Positions 48,743 to 57,347 of a stretch of 64,000 nucleotides of DNA are shown here, one piece after another. A model generated the notes under the pieces. It was not told the origin of the DNA and searched no databases. It worked only from the letters and a program-made list of their open reading frames with translations. A program made the position numbers and the translations under genes. The stretch's first letter is position 1; each line of letters starts with the position of its first letter. Source of the stretch: Sinomonas sp. ASV322 (GTDB lineage: Bacteria > Actinomycetota > Actinomycetes > Actinomycetales > Micrococcaceae); NCBI RefSeq assembly GCF_030908245.1, contig NZ_JAVFJJ010000007.1, positions 124,001-188,000 on the forward strand. Reading direction: 5' to 3'.

Positions 48743-49947
48743 CCGCCGTCGTCGGCGTCGAGCTGCCCTCCGCCGATTATTACGACGTCGAAGCGCTCCT
48801 CGATGTGCGCGAGCGGGCCAAGCTCGCCGAACTGCGGGAGTTCCTCGCCGCCGAGGTCGCCCCGAACGCGCAGGGCTGGTGGGACCGGGAGGAGTTCCCG
48901 TTCGGCCTCCTGCCCAAGCTCGGCGCGCTCCAGCTCTCGGCGCCGCATCGAACGCTGCCCGGCCGGCCCGCCTATTCGCGGCTCTTCCATGGACTGGTCA
49001 TCGCGGAGCTCACGCGCGCGGACACGTCCATCGCGACGTTCTTCATGGTCCACCACGACCTCTTCGTCGAGGGCCTCCACGAGTTCGGCACGCCCGCACA
49101 GCGCGACCGCTACCTCGCCGACGCCGCCGCCCTGCGCACGACCGGCGCCTTCGCCCTCACGGAGCCCGAGCACGGCTCCGACGTCGCGGGCGGGCTTGCC
49201 CTCACGGCACGCCGCGACGGCGACGGCTGGGTCCTCGACGGCGCGAAGCGCTGGATCGGGAACGGCACCTTCGCGGATCACTTGCTGGTGTGGGCCAGGG
49301 AGTCCGGGGCCGGCGACGGCGGGACGCCGGGTGCGGTGCGCTGCTTCATCGTCGCGGGCGACTCGCCGGGGCTCACGCGCACGAAGATCGAGCACAAGAT
49401 CGCGCTCCGGACCGTCCAGAATGCGGTCCTGACGTTCGACGGCGTGCGGGTCGCCGAGGCGGACCGGCTCCCGGGCATCTCGTCGTTCGACGAGGCGCGC
49501 ACGATGCTCCTCAGCTCGCGCCTCCTCGTTGCGTGGCAGGCCGTCGGGCTCCAACTCGCGGCGTTCGACGTCGCGCGGAGGTATGCCGTCGAGCGCGAGC
49601 AGTTCGGGCGGCCCATCGCGTCGTTCCAACTCGTGCAGGGTCAGCTCACGCACATGCTCGGCAACGCGACCGCGTCGATGGCCATGCTCGTGCAGCTCGC
49701 CCGTCTGCAGGAATCGGGCGAGGCGACCATGCCGCGCGTCGCGCTCGCGAAGGCGTGGGCGACGGCGCGGGCGCGAGAGACGGTCGCGCTGGGTCGCGGG
49801 ATACTGGGCGGCAATGGGATCGTGACCGATTACCGCATGGCCAAGATCTTCGCCGACGCCGAGGCCGTCTACACGTACGAGGGCACCTTCGAGGTCAACA
49901 CGCTCATCGCGGGCCGGGATGCGACGGGGATCTCGGCGATCCGCTAG
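48739..49947 (+). CDS. Acyl-CoA dehydrogenase (glutaryl-CoA dehydrogenase-like)
   Basis: A 402-residue FAD enzyme. [20 protein letters not shown] is the FAD/substrate motif. [19 protein letters not shown] and the C-terminal [16 protein letters not shown], with the catalytic-base Glu in YEGT, resemble glutaryl-CoA dehydrogenase rather than the medium-chain group. Whether it decarboxylates cannot be told. It is coupled to the upstream SDR gene. The combination suggests catabolism of a dicarboxylic or branched acyl-CoA. Confidence 0.9.
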   Translation: MTAVVGVELPSADYYDVEALLDVRERAKLAELREFLAAEVAPNAQGWWDREEFPFGLLPKLGALQLSAPHRTLPGRPAYSRLFHGLVIAELTRADTSIATFFMVHHDLFVEGLHEFGTPAQRDRYLADAAALRTTGAFALTEPEHGSDVAGGLALTARRDGDGWVLDGAKRWIGNGTFADHLLVWARESGAGDGGTPGAVRCFIVAGDSPGLTRTKIEHKIALRTVQNAVLTFDGVRVAEADRLPGISSFDEARTMLLSSRLLVAWQAVGLQLAAFDVARRYAVEREQFGRPIASFQLVQGQLTHMLGNATASMAMLVQLARLQESGEATMPRVALAKAWATARARETVALGRGILGGNGIVTDYRMAKIFADAEAVYTYEGTFEVNTLIAGRDATGISAIR

Positions 49948-50012
49948 CGCAACGTCGATGGTTCGAATCGTTCATAACAAAAAACCCAAAATCTATTGCT
50001 TCTCGTAATGAT

Positions 50013-50032
50013 TGCGTCTAGCGTGAGACGCA
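50013..50032. promoter_or_regulatory. Inverted repeat, candidate operator of the isoaspartyl-peptidase operon
   Basis: TGCGTCT (50013-50019) and AGACGCA (50026-50032) form a perfect 7-bp inverted repeat with a 6-bp spacer, 25 bp before the peptidase start. The 110-bp region around it is conspicuously A/T-rich (49975-50000), typical of a promoter here. It is a plausible binding site for the RpiR-type regulator encoded in the operon. Confidence 0.6.
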
Positions 50033-50057
50033 TCACAAAGCGAGAGGCCACGATCAC

Positions 50058-50972
50058 ATGCATGTCATCGACATCACTCCTTCTGCCGACGGAACGGCGA
50101 TTGTTCTGCACGGAGGAGCGGGTGGACGCACTGCCGAGCTGACCCCCGACGAGCACAGGGAGTATGCCGCGGGACTTGAGGTCGCATACCGGGCAGGGCG
50201 GGCCGTCCTCGACGCGCACGGGTCCGCGTTGGACGCCGTCTGCGCGGCGGTTGAGCAGCTCGAAGACTCACCGCTCTTCAATGCCGGGCACGGGGCGGCG
50301 CTGAACGCGCAGGGCGAGGCCGAGCTCGATGCATCGATCATGGCGGGAACGGGCAGGGCGGGCGCCGTCGCGGCGGTCCGCCGAGCCAAGAACCCCGTCT
50401 TCGCAGCGCGACACGTCATGGAGAACACCCCTCACGTGCTGCTCGTCGCGCCGTCGTCCGAAGTGATGGCAGAGTGGGGTCTCCAGGTCGTCGACCCGGA
50501 GTATTTCATCACCGATGCGCGGAGGCGCCAGCTCGAGACGGTGCTTGCCGGTCGGCTCGAGCCGACCCGTCATGGAACCGTGGGCGCCGTCGCGCGAGAC
50601 GCGGCCGGGCACCTCGCCGCGGCGACCTCAACGGGCGGGATCGTGGGCCAGCACGAGGGCCGCATCGGGGACACCCCGATCATCGGCGCCGGCAACTACG
50701 CCCGCGACGGCATCGTCGCCGTCTCGTGCACGGGCATCGGCGAGGCGTTCATGGAAGGCGTCGTCTCGCACGAGATCTACGCCCGCTTGCGCTTCGGCGG
50801 CGTATCGCTCGCCGAGGCCGTTCGCGGCACCATTGTCGACGAGCTGGACCCGCGCGCGGCCGACGGCGGTGTGATCGCCGTCGGCGCCGACGGCCGGGTC
50901 GTCGTCGCCCACAATTCAACCTCGATGTTCGCTGCGTACGAGCGCGACGGCGCTCTCGTCACACTCACCTGA
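50058..50972 (+). CDS. Isoaspartyl peptidase/L-asparaginase (Ntn hydrolase)
   Basis: A 304-residue type 2 (plant-type) asparaginase that removes isoaspartyl residues from dipeptides. It matures by self-cleavage before the nucleophile Thr174 (HGTVGAVARDAAGHLAAATS); STGG and GDTPIIGAGNYA are the following active-site strands. The N-terminal half begins AIVLHGGAGG and contains SPLFNAGHGAALN. A bacterial relative is IaaA, which supplies sulfur or nitrogen from peptides. It is the first gene of an operon with an RpiR regulator and an amino-acid ABC transporter, so an imported peptide substrate is likely. Confidence 0.93.
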   Translation: MHVIDITPSADGTAIVLHGGAGGRTAELTPDEHREYAAGLEVAYRAGRAVLDAHGSALDAVCAAVEQLEDSPLFNAGHGAALNAQGEAELDASIMAGTGRAGAVAAVRRAKNPVFAARHVMENTPHVLLVAPSSEVMAEWGLQVVDPEYFITDARRRQLETVLAGRLEPTRHGTVGAVARDAAGHLAAATSTGGIVGQHEGRIGDTPIIGAGNYARDGIVAVSCTGIGEAFMEGVVSHEIYARLRFGGVSLAEAVRGTIVDELDPRAADGGVIAVGADGRVVVAHNSTSMFAAYERDGALVTLT

Positions 50973-50982
50973 GACCCCCGCC

Positions 50983-51870
50983 ATGATCAGAATCAAGAAG
51001 GAAATCTTCGACCGGATGGAGGAGCTCTCTCCTTCGGAGCGGAAAGTCGCGCGTGCGCTGCTCGCCGACTACCCAAGCAGCGGGCTGGGGAGCACTGGGC
51101 AGCTCGCGCGAGCCGCCGGGACGAGTGCGCCGACCGTGCTCCGTCTCGTCGCGAGGCTCGGCCTCGGCAGCTATGCGGAGTTCCAGAAGCACCTGCGCGA
51201 CGAGATCATGCACGACCTGAATGCCCCGGTGCGCCGCGCGGAAAGCGAGGCGCCTCGCGAGGATCGCACCGACGTCGGCCGTTCCCTCGCGGAACGTCGC
51301 GATCTACTCGACCGGCTCGGCTCAACCGTGTCCGGCTCCGAAATCGAGCGAGCCGCACGGCTCCTGGCGAGCGAGCCCAAGGCTGTCCTCATCTCGGGTG
51401 GCTATTACTCGCGCTTTCTGGCGGAGATCCTCGCGCGGCAGCTCGACCAGATCACCCCCAACATCGATTTTCTCCCGGACCCTCTGGGGTACAACGTCGG
51501 CAAGTTCTATGGCGCCAAGCGGAACACCGTCGTGGTGCTCTTCGACTTGCGGCGATACCAGCTCGAGGCTGCCCAGGTCGCAGCTCTGGCCAAACGGGAG
51601 GGCGCGTCGCTCATCGTGATCACCGATGAGGAGATTTCACCCATCGCCGACAAGGCCGACGTCGTGCTTGCGGTTCCCGTCGGGGGGATTCCGTTCGACT
51701 CTTTCGCACCTCTCATGGTCCTCGTCGAAGTGCTCGTGGAGGCTGTCCTTCGCGCGGCGGGCCAGAAGGGGATCGACCGCATGAAGCTCTGGGAGGACCG
51801 CTCCTACCTCGAGCGCACCCCACATCCGCAGCCGGACGAGGCCGCATCCCCTTCGCAGGAGGCATCATGA
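50983..51870 (+). CDS. MurR/RpiR family transcriptional regulator
   Basis: A 295-residue regulator with an N-terminal RpiR helix-turn-helix (about residues 1-77: [40 protein letters not shown]) and a SIS domain (about 110-250: [40 protein letters not shown]). SIS domains usually bind sugar phosphates, but in RpiR-type regulators next to peptidases they may sense other ligands. It lies between the peptidase and the ABC genes and overlaps the ATPase by 4 bp, indicating it regulates this operon. Confidence 0.92.
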   Translation: MIRIKKEIFDRMEELSPSERKVARALLADYPSSGLGSTGQLARAAGTSAPTVLRLVARLGLGSYAEFQKHLRDEIMHDLNAPVRRAESEAPREDRTDVGRSLAERRDLLDRLGSTVSGSEIERAARLLASEPKAVLISGGYYSRFLAEILARQLDQITPNIDFLPDPLGYNVGKFYGAKRNTVVVLFDLRRYQLEAAQVAALAKREGASLIVITDEEISPIADKADVVLAVPVGGIPFDSFAPLMVLVEVLVEAVLRAAGQKGIDRMKLWEDRSYLERTPHPQPDEAASPSQEAS

Positions 51871-52607
51871 CCATCCCTCGCGTATCGCTGCGCTCAGTCA
51901 ACAAGCACTTCGGCGAGCTGCACGTCCTCCGCGACATCGACCTCACCGTGCTTCCCGGGGAAGTCATCGTGGTCGTCGGTCCCTCCGGCTCGGGGAAGTC
52001 CACGCTCTGCCGAACCATCAATCGCCTCGAGGCCGTCGACTCCGGAGAGATCCGCATTGACGGCCAGGAAGTCCCGGCCGAGGGCAAGGATCTGGCCAAA
52101 CTCCGTGCCGACGTCGGCATGGTCTTCCAGTCATTCAATCTCTTCGCCCACCGGACAATTCTCGACAACCTCACCCTTGCTCCGACGAAGGTCCGGGGGA
52201 TCGAGCGTAAGCAGGCCGAGGAAGAGGCCATGCGGCTCCTGGAGCGCGTCGGCATCGCCAACAAGGCACACAGCCGTCCCGCCGAGCTCTCCGGCGGGCA
52301 GCAGCAGAGGGCGGCCATCGCGCGGGCCCTCGCCATGCACCCCAAGGTCATGCTCTTCGACGAGCCCACGTCCGCCCTCGACCCGGAAATGGTCAACGAG
52401 GTGCTCGGTGTCATGACCTCCCTCGCCGCCGAGGGCATGACCATGGTGGTCGTCACCCACGAGATGGGTTTCGCCCGCCGTGCCGCAGACCGCGTGGTCT
52501 TCATGGACCACGGCCAGATCGTCGAGGAAGGCGTACCTGAGGCCTTCTTCGATGCCCCACAGACGGACCGCGCGCGATCCTTCCTCGCGTCGGTCCTCAC
52601 GCACTAG
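51867..52607 (+). CDS. Polar amino-acid ABC transporter ATP-binding protein (GluA/GlnQ-like)
   Basis: A 246-residue ATPase of the polar amino-acid uptake family. Walker A is [14 protein letters not shown], the Q-loop is [15 protein letters not shown], the signature is [16 protein letters not shown], and Walker B is [35 protein letters not shown] is the H-loop region. It energises the two permeases and binding protein downstream. The order ATPase, binding protein, permease, permease equals corynebacterial gluABCD. Confidence 0.94.
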   Translation: MTIPRVSLRSVNKHFGELHVLRDIDLTVLPGEVIVVVGPSGSGKSTLCRTINRLEAVDSGEIRIDGQEVPAEGKDLAKLRADVGMVFQSFNLFAHRTILDNLTLAPTKVRGIERKQAEEEAMRLLERVGIANKAHSRPAELSGGQQQRAAIARALAMHPKVMLFDEPTSALDPEMVNEVLGVMTSLAAEGMTMVVVTHEMGFARRAADRVVFMDHGQIVEEGVPEAFFDAPQTDRARSFLASVLTH

Positions 52608-52660
52608 CCGCTCATCCCCCTACCCACATCCCCTCTCCGCCCCCAACCCGAAAGGTGGCC

Positions 52661-53605
52661 ATGTTCACCACTCCCATCACGCGCCGGTCGGTTCTCGCCG
52701 GTGCTGTCGTGACCGGATTCTCCGCCGCGTTGACCGCCTGCTCCGGTGGCTCCGTGACCCTCCCAGGTGCCTCTTCGGCATCAAGCACGGCGAACGATGC
52801 GGTCTTCAAGAACGCACCCATTGCCGATGCGAGCCTCATCCTCTCGGGCTCGACGATGGACACCATCAAGAAGCGGGGGAAGCTCGTGGTCGCGACCGCG
52901 CTCGACGCCCCGCTTGTGTCTCAGCAGGACCCCGCGAACCCCCAGAACGTCAATGGCTTCGATGCCGACCTCGCGAAGCTCCTGGCGATCTACATCCTCG
53001 GCAAGCCGACAGTCGAGTGGGTCCCTTCGGCCTCCGAGAGCCGTGAGGCACTCCTCTCGAACGGCACGGTTGATGTGGTCTTCTCGACGTACACCATCAC
53101 GACGAAGCGCGCCGAGCAGATCGCTTTTGCAGGCCCGTACTTCATGTCGGGACTCGCCGTCGCGGTCAAGTCGGACAACACGACCATCAAGGGGATCGAC
53201 GACCTGGGCGGCAAGAACGTCATTGTCCAGACGGGCACGCCGTCCGTCGCCGAGGTCCCGCAGAAGCAGCCGACCGCCAAGCTCACGCCGTTCGCGACCA
53301 CGCCTGAAGGCGTTCAGGCGCTCACGCAGGGCCGTGGCGACGCCTACGTTCAGGACTACGTCCTGCTCGCGAGCCAGTCGTCCTCGAACAAGGACATCAA
53401 GGTGGTTGGTGCACCGTTCACGAGCGAGCCTTACGGGATTGGCCTGAAGCACGGCGACGCCGCGTTCAAGACGTTTGTCAACACGTGGCTGACCACGATC
53501 GAGAAGCAGGGCCTGTGGGGCCAGGTCTGGAAGAACAGCCTCGGCTCGGTCGGCGACACGCCGATGCCGACCGCGCCGTCCATCGGTTCCGTCCCCGGAT
53601 CCTGA
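52661..53605 (+). CDS. Amino-acid ABC transporter substrate-binding lipoprotein (GluB-like)
   Basis: A 314-residue lipoprotein. ATG at 52661 follows AAAGG; GTG 6 bp earlier is an alternative. The N-terminus TRRSVLAGAVVTGFSAALTAC has a twin-arginine-like pair and lipobox LTAC. The solute-binding domain (SBP_bac_3) runs from about residue 65 (MDTIKKRGKLVVATALDAPL, NGFDADLAKLLAI) and includes TKRAEQIAFAGPYFMSGLAV. Glutamate or a related acidic amino acid or dipeptide is the likely ligand; context with the isoaspartyl peptidase makes aspartyl peptides possible. Confidence 0.9.
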   Translation: MFTTPITRRSVLAGAVVTGFSAALTACSGGSVTLPGASSASSTANDAVFKNAPIADASLILSGSTMDTIKKRGKLVVATALDAPLVSQQDPANPQNVNGFDADLAKLLAIYILGKPTVEWVPSASESREALLSNGTVDVVFSTYTITTKRAEQIAFAGPYFMSGLAVAVKSDNTTIKGIDDLGGKNVIVQTGTPSVAEVPQKQPTAKLTPFATTPEGVQALTQGRGDAYVQDYVLLASQSSSNKDIKVVGAPFTSEPYGIGLKHGDAAFKTFVNTWLTTIEKQGLWGQVWKNSLGSVGDTPMPTAPSIGSVPGS

Positions 53606-53639
53606 CCGAATACGCCGACAGCGCCAGCGGAGTGACCAG

Positions 53640-54284
53640 ATGAATGCATTCTTCGAAGACCTCGGATCCTTGGCCGACGGCCTCGGCATGACGTTGCTCA
53701 TGCTGCTTGCCGCCGGAGCGGGATCGATCCTTGTGGGCGCCCTTGTGGCCGTGGCGCGGATCAGCCCGCTGCGCGTCCTGCGGGGAGCCGCCTTCGTCTA
53801 CGTGCAGTTCTTCATCAACGTCCCTCTGCTGGCGCTGTTGATCCTCGCGGTGTTCGCGCTGCCGGCGGCGGGATTCATCCTGCCGATCGTGCCGACGGCG
53901 ATCATCGTCTTGACGACGTACGAATCGGCCTACGTCGCGGAGGCGCTTCGAAGCGGCGTCAACACCGTGCCCCAGGGGCAGATCGAGGCGGCGCGGGCGC
54001 TCGGACTCACTTTCGGCCAGTCGCTCCGCCTCGTGATCGTCCCGCAGGCGTTCCGCGCAGTGGTGCAGCCGCTCGGCAACATCATGATCGCGCTCGCCAT
54101 GAACACGTCGCTCACGGCTGTTGTCGGCGTGGTCGAGCTCACGGCCCATGTGAACAAGGTCAATCTGGTCTATGCGCAGCCGGTCCTGTTCTACACGACC
54201 GGTGGCCTTGTCTATATGGGCATCGCACTCATCATCGGCCTGCTTGCGGGCCGCTTTGAACGGAAGCTGGCGATCGTCCGATGA
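53640..54284 (+). CDS. Amino-acid ABC transporter permease (GluC-like)
   Basis: A 214-residue HisM/GlnP-type permease with about five helices. The first helix begins DGLGMTLLMLLAAGAGSILV; the EAA loop is GQIEAARALGLTFGQSLRLV, ending VPQAFRAVVQPLGN. It starts 34 bp after the binding-protein stop and overlaps the second permease by 4 bp. It forms a heterodimeric channel with the next gene product. Confidence 0.92.
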   Translation: MNAFFEDLGSLADGLGMTLLMLLAAGAGSILVGALVAVARISPLRVLRGAAFVYVQFFINVPLLALLILAVFALPAAGFILPIVPTAIIVLTTYESAYVAEALRSGVNTVPQGQIEAARALGLTFGQSLRLVIVPQAFRAVVQPLGNIMIALAMNTSLTAVVGVVELTAHVNKVNLVYAQPVLFYTTGGLVYMGIALIIGLLAGRFERKLAIVR

Positions 54285-55162
54285 AGACCAGGAACACCGC
54301 TCGCTCGGCCAACAGCATCGTCCGGATCTATGACGAGCCCGGTCCGAAGACCAGGCGGAACATGAGGATCGGTTCGGTCGCAAGCCTCCTGGCCCTCGCC
54401 GTGCTCGTGTTTGCCGGGACGGCGCAGTTCGCCGCCCATGGCCAGCTGGACCCGGCGAAATGGGCCCCGTTTCTTTCCGGAGCCGTCTGGGCCTATCTCG
54501 GTGAAGGCCTGCTCGGCACCCTCCAATCGGCCGCGGTGGTGGCCGTGCTGGGAGGGATTCTTGGCCTGTTCCTCGCGTTCGGGAGGATGAGCCGGTCCAC
54601 GCCGATCCGCTGGGTCAGCTCGCTCTACGTGGAGGTGGCGCGGACGGTGCCGGTTCTGCTGCTCATCTACCTCATGCTGTTCGGCCTTCCCCAGCTCGGC
54701 ATCAACGCGCCGACACTGTGGAAGATGGCGATCCCGCTCACCTTCACCACCTCCGCGGTGTTCGCCGAGATCCTGCGCGCAGGAATCACGAGCCTCCCCG
54801 CCGGACAGATGGAGGCGGCCTTGAGCCTTGGCCTCAGCCGAGGGCAGGCCATGCGCCTCGTCATCCTGCCCCAGGCCGCGCGGAACGTCTCGCCGTCGCT
54901 CCTCACGCAATTCGTGAGCCTTCTGAAGGACACAACTCTCGGCTACATCGTCGCCTACACAGACTTGCTCTACCGCGGGCAGCTGCTCACGGCGTATCTC
55001 AACCAGCTGATTCCGACGTACATCGTCATCACGCTCGTGTACCTGGCGGTGAGTGGAAGCCTCACGGCACTCGCCACGCATCTGCAGAAGCGGCTCGACC
55101 GAAAGCCGCTTCCTGCCGTTGTCCCCGCCGCGCTCCCGGCCCTCGAGCATTCCGCCCCGTAG
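54281..55162 (+). CDS. Amino-acid ABC transporter permease (GluD-like)
   Basis: A 293-residue permease, longer than GluC because of an N-terminal cytoplasmic segment containing VRIYDEPGPKTRRNMRIGS, a feature of GluD proteins. Five or six helices follow; the EAA loop is GQMEAALSLGLSRGQAMRLV. It is the last gene of the operon. Its partner permease overlaps it upstream. No terminator hairpin is obvious in the 70 bp after it before the convergent DUF1684 gene. Confidence 0.92.
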   Translation: MKTRNTARSANSIVRIYDEPGPKTRRNMRIGSVASLLALAVLVFAGTAQFAAHGQLDPAKWAPFLSGAVWAYLGEGLLGTLQSAAVVAVLGGILGLFLAFGRMSRSTPIRWVSSLYVEVARTVPVLLLIYLMLFGLPQLGINAPTLWKMAIPLTFTTSAVFAEILRAGITSLPAGQMEAALSLGLSRGQAMRLVILPQAARNVSPSLLTQFVSLLKDTTLGYIVAYTDLLYRGQLLTAYLNQLIPTYIVITLVYLAVSGSLTALATHLQKRLDRKPLPAVVPAALPALEHSAP

Positions 55163-55232
55163 CGCGAGATAGGGTCATGCTCGGCCATGAGCGGTTCCGG
55201 GCCGGGCGGCGTTACCTCGGAACGCTCAAGGC

Positions 55233-56084
55233 TCAGGCACCGGCGTCGGGCATCTTCTCTCCGGCCTCGACGGCAAGGTCGAGCGAGTTGTCCTTGACCG
55301 GCATGGGGCACGTCCCGTACGGCGTGAACGCGCTCGGGTAATTGATGGCCCTGTTGAAGTCGAGGATGACGGTGCCGTCCGGGCGGGGCTTGGCGGTCGT
55401 GACCTTGCGCCAGTCGTCGGTCGTGCGGCCGTTCGTCTCGTCGTGGAACGTGATGGTGAGATCCCCGAGCTTTCCCTGCTCCGCCTGGAGCCGGTACTCG
55501 TGGCCGTGCCGGTGGAACACGACCTCGCCCGCGGAGAGGTGCGTTCCCTCGACGAGCGGGTTCGCCGTCGAGATCGGCATCTTGTGCGGTTCGGGATACG
55601 GCTCCCACTGGGCCTCGATGACCCACTCGGGCGCGTAGTCGTAGACGGGTACTCCGCGGAACTCGGTGAGCGTAGGCGATTGCGAGTCGCGCGTCCGGAT
55701 TGCGTAACGGCCGCCGCGCATCGCGAGCTCGACGACGATGCTCCCGTAGCGGACCCAGTCGAGTGACTCGTCCTCGGTCAGGTGCGCGCTGAACGTCCCG
55801 TTGACCGGATCGCCCTCCTCGTCGAATACGAGCCCCTCGTCCGCGCGGGCCGTGAGCACTGCGGTCTCGAGACCGACAGACTCGGAGGTGGACCACAGGC
55901 CCGGCACGAGTTCGACCGGCGACGGCGTGGCCTCGAGCCATTGGAACGAAGTCAGCGTGAGCCAGCCGTGTTCCTCGGCCAGAGCGCTGTTGCGGTTGTC
56001 GCGGAAGCGCTGCCAGCGGGCGAGCTGCTGGGCGTCGTGGGTTTCGCTGGGAGCAATGGGCGTGGCGGGCATGGCGTCGGTCAT
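55233..56084 (-). CDS. DUF1684 domain-containing protein
   Basis: A 283-residue protein matching DUF1684: WQRFRDNRNSALAEEHGWLT at the start, later YGSIVVELAMRGGRYAIRTRD, VPVYDYAPEWVIEAQWEPYP and the C-terminal DFNRAINYPSAFTPYGTCPM, with MPVKDN after it. ATG at 56084 is used; ATG at 56072 is an alternative. There is no signal peptide. The function of the family is unknown; the conserved NYPSAFTPY/CP segment suggests a metal or catalytic site. Confidence 0.9.
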   Translation of the reverse strand: MTDAMPATPIAPSETHDAQQLARWQRFRDNRNSALAEEHGWLTLTSFQWLEATPSPVELVPGLWSTSESVGLETAVLTARADEGLVFDEEGDPVNGTFSAHLTEDESLDWVRYGSIVVELAMRGGRYAIRTRDSQSPTLTEFRGVPVYDYAPEWVIEAQWEPYPEPHKMPISTANPLVEGTHLSAGEVVFHRHGHEYRLQAEQGKLGDLTITFHDETNGRTTDDWRKVTTAKPRPDGTVILDFNRAINYPSAFTPYGTCPMPVKDNSLDLAVEAGEKMPDAGA

Positions 56085-56173
56085 GCACACAGAATGCCGC
56101 ACGGGGGCGGGCTATTCCCAGACCCCGGGGCCCAAACGTCGGTGCCAAACAAGTCCGTCCCGGGTGCGCCTCG

Positions 56174-56282
56174 ACCGTCCCTCGGCGGCACAACCGTCCC
56201 TTGGACCCCGGCGGAAGGGACGGTCATGCCGCTGAGGGACGGCTGTGTGGCGGAGGGGACGGCTGTGCCGCTCCGGGACGGT
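56174..56282. repeat. GGGACGG repeat array with 19-bp period and internal hairpin
   Basis: ACCGTCCC occurs at 56174 and 56193, and its reverse complement form GGGACGG(T/C) at 56217, 56236, 56256 and 56275, spaced 19-20 bp. The first two copies (56174-56200) pair with the next two (56217-56243) at 23 of 27 positions around a 16-nt loop. The array fills the gap between the DUF1684 start and the 3' end of the following minus-strand membrane gene. Confidence 0.85.
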
Positions 56283-56575
56283 CATGCGGCGGGGTGGGCT
56301 CCCTGCCGCTTCCGCGCGAGGCGGAGATACAGCTTCGTCATTCGAGGGACGACGACGTAGACCGCCGCGGGCACGATGACGATCGTGAGCGCGAACGCGC
56401 GGAGGACCGGGTGCCATTCGGCCATGAGCGGGCCGAGGGTCCAGAGGCCGATCGCGACGAGAGGGAAGATCGCCGACCACGTGATGAGCGCCCGTTCGTG
56501 GACGCTCGGTCCCGAGATGGGCGCGGGCGATGCGGGCTGGACGGGCGATGCGGGCTGGACGGGCGTCAGGCTCAT
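56282..56575 (-). CDS. Small two-helix membrane protein (membrane module of ABM-type proteins)
   Basis: A 97-residue protein. ATG at 56575 follows GGAAG. The N-terminus has a duplicated PVQPAS unit; ALITWSAIFPLVAIGLWTL and LRAFALTIVIVPAAVYVVVP are two transmembrane helices, followed by MTKLYLRLARKRQ. This matches, from memory, the C-terminal membrane part of antibiotic-biosynthesis-monooxygenase-type proteins (WLAVFP...VLVP..TY), here without the enzyme domain. It is divergent from the TetR gene, with two palindromic sites between, so it is the probable TetR target. Confidence 0.75.
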   Translation of the reverse strand: MSLTPVQPASPVQPASPAPISGPSVHERALITWSAIFPLVAIGLWTLGPLMAEWHPVLRAFALTIVIVPAAVYVVVPRMTKLYLRLARKRQGAHPAA

Positions 56576-56584
56576 GATCACTTC

Positions 56585-56598
56585 CAACTGTCTAGTTG
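56585..56598. promoter_or_regulatory. Palindromic operator site 1 (TetR-type)
   Basis: CAACTGTCTAGTTG is a 14-bp palindrome (arms CAACT/AGTTG, 4-bp centre) just upstream of the small membrane protein gene. A closely related copy occurs at 56638. Paired sites in a divergent TetR intergenic region are the expected arrangement for autoregulation and control of the divergent gene. Confidence 0.7.
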
Positions 56599-56637
56599 CG
56601 ATTTCCATTCCACGCTAACCCCTCGCCATGCCAACTG

Positions 56638-56651
56638 CAACCGTTTAGTTG
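56638..56651. promoter_or_regulatory. Palindromic operator site 2 (TetR-type)
   Basis: CAACCGTTTAGTTG shares 11 of 14 positions with the site at 56585 and keeps the CAAC/GTTG arms. It lies 32 bp before the TetR start codon and could block the TetR promoter. Confidence 0.7.
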
Positions 56652-56683
56652 GAAATTCCCTGGAGACGGGCTAGCCTAGGGCC

Positions 56684-57283
56684 ATGGCCTGGGACACTGA
56701 GCGGACGCGCGCGCTCCTGCTTGCGGCCGGCGCGACGGAGTTCAGCCAGCACGGGCTCGCGGGCGGGCGCGTCGACCGGATTGCCGCCGAGGCGGGCGTC
56801 AACAAGGAGCGCATCTACCAGTACTTCGGCAACAAGCAGGGACTCTTCGATGCTGTTGTCGTCTCCGAGCTCGGCAGGGTCATGGATGCCGTTCCGATTC
56901 AGGGAACGGGGGTGGATGCCGTGACCGATTACGCGGGAAGGCTCTTCGACTATCACCTTGCGCGGCCCGATCTCGCCCGGCTCGTGTTCTGGGAAGGGCT
57001 CGAGCGCGGCGAGGGAGCCGTTGCGCTCGCGGAGCGCGCGCAACGAAGCCGGGACAAGGCCGCCGCGGTGCAGGGGATGCTGCCCGGCGTCACTGCCGCG
57101 GCGGCCGCCGAGCTTCTCCTGACCATCGTGACCCTCTGCGACGCGTGGCCCACGATCCCCCAGCTCGACCGACTCATCACAGGAGGAGGCGAGGGCCGGG
57201 CCCAAGCCAGGCGGGCCGCCGTCGTCCGTCTTGCCCGCCTCGCCGCCGAAGACGCGCTCGCAGGCGTTCAGGGCGGGTCTTAG
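56684..57283 (+). CDS. TetR/AcrR family transcriptional regulator
   Basis: A 199-residue repressor. The helix-turn-helix lies at about residues 8-55: TRALLLAAGATEFSQHGLAG, RVDRIAAEAGVNKERIYQYF and GNKQGLFDAVV. The C-terminal ligand-binding part is helical (LARLVFWEGLERGEGAVAL). It is divergent from the two-helix membrane protein gene with two similar palindromes in the 108-bp gap, so it probably regulates both genes. The ligand is unknown. Confidence 0.92.
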   Translation: MAWDTERTRALLLAAGATEFSQHGLAGGRVDRIAAEAGVNKERIYQYFGNKQGLFDAVVVSELGRVMDAVPIQGTGVDAVTDYAGRLFDYHLARPDLARLVFWEGLERGEGAVALAERAQRSRDKAAAVQGMLPGVTAAAAAELLLTIVTLCDAWPTIPQLDRLITGGGEGRAQARRAAVVRLARLAAEDALAGVQGGS

Positions 57284-57347
57284 GCGCGCCCGCTCGCTTC
57301 GGTGCTCCGCGCCCGCAATGGGGCTGCGGACCCGCGGCACCGGTGCT

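Noticed and set aside
56174-56282. CRISPR-like short array at GGGACGG
   Set aside because: Repeat cores are 8 bp, partly inverted, and the intervening bases are related to one another rather than unique spacers.
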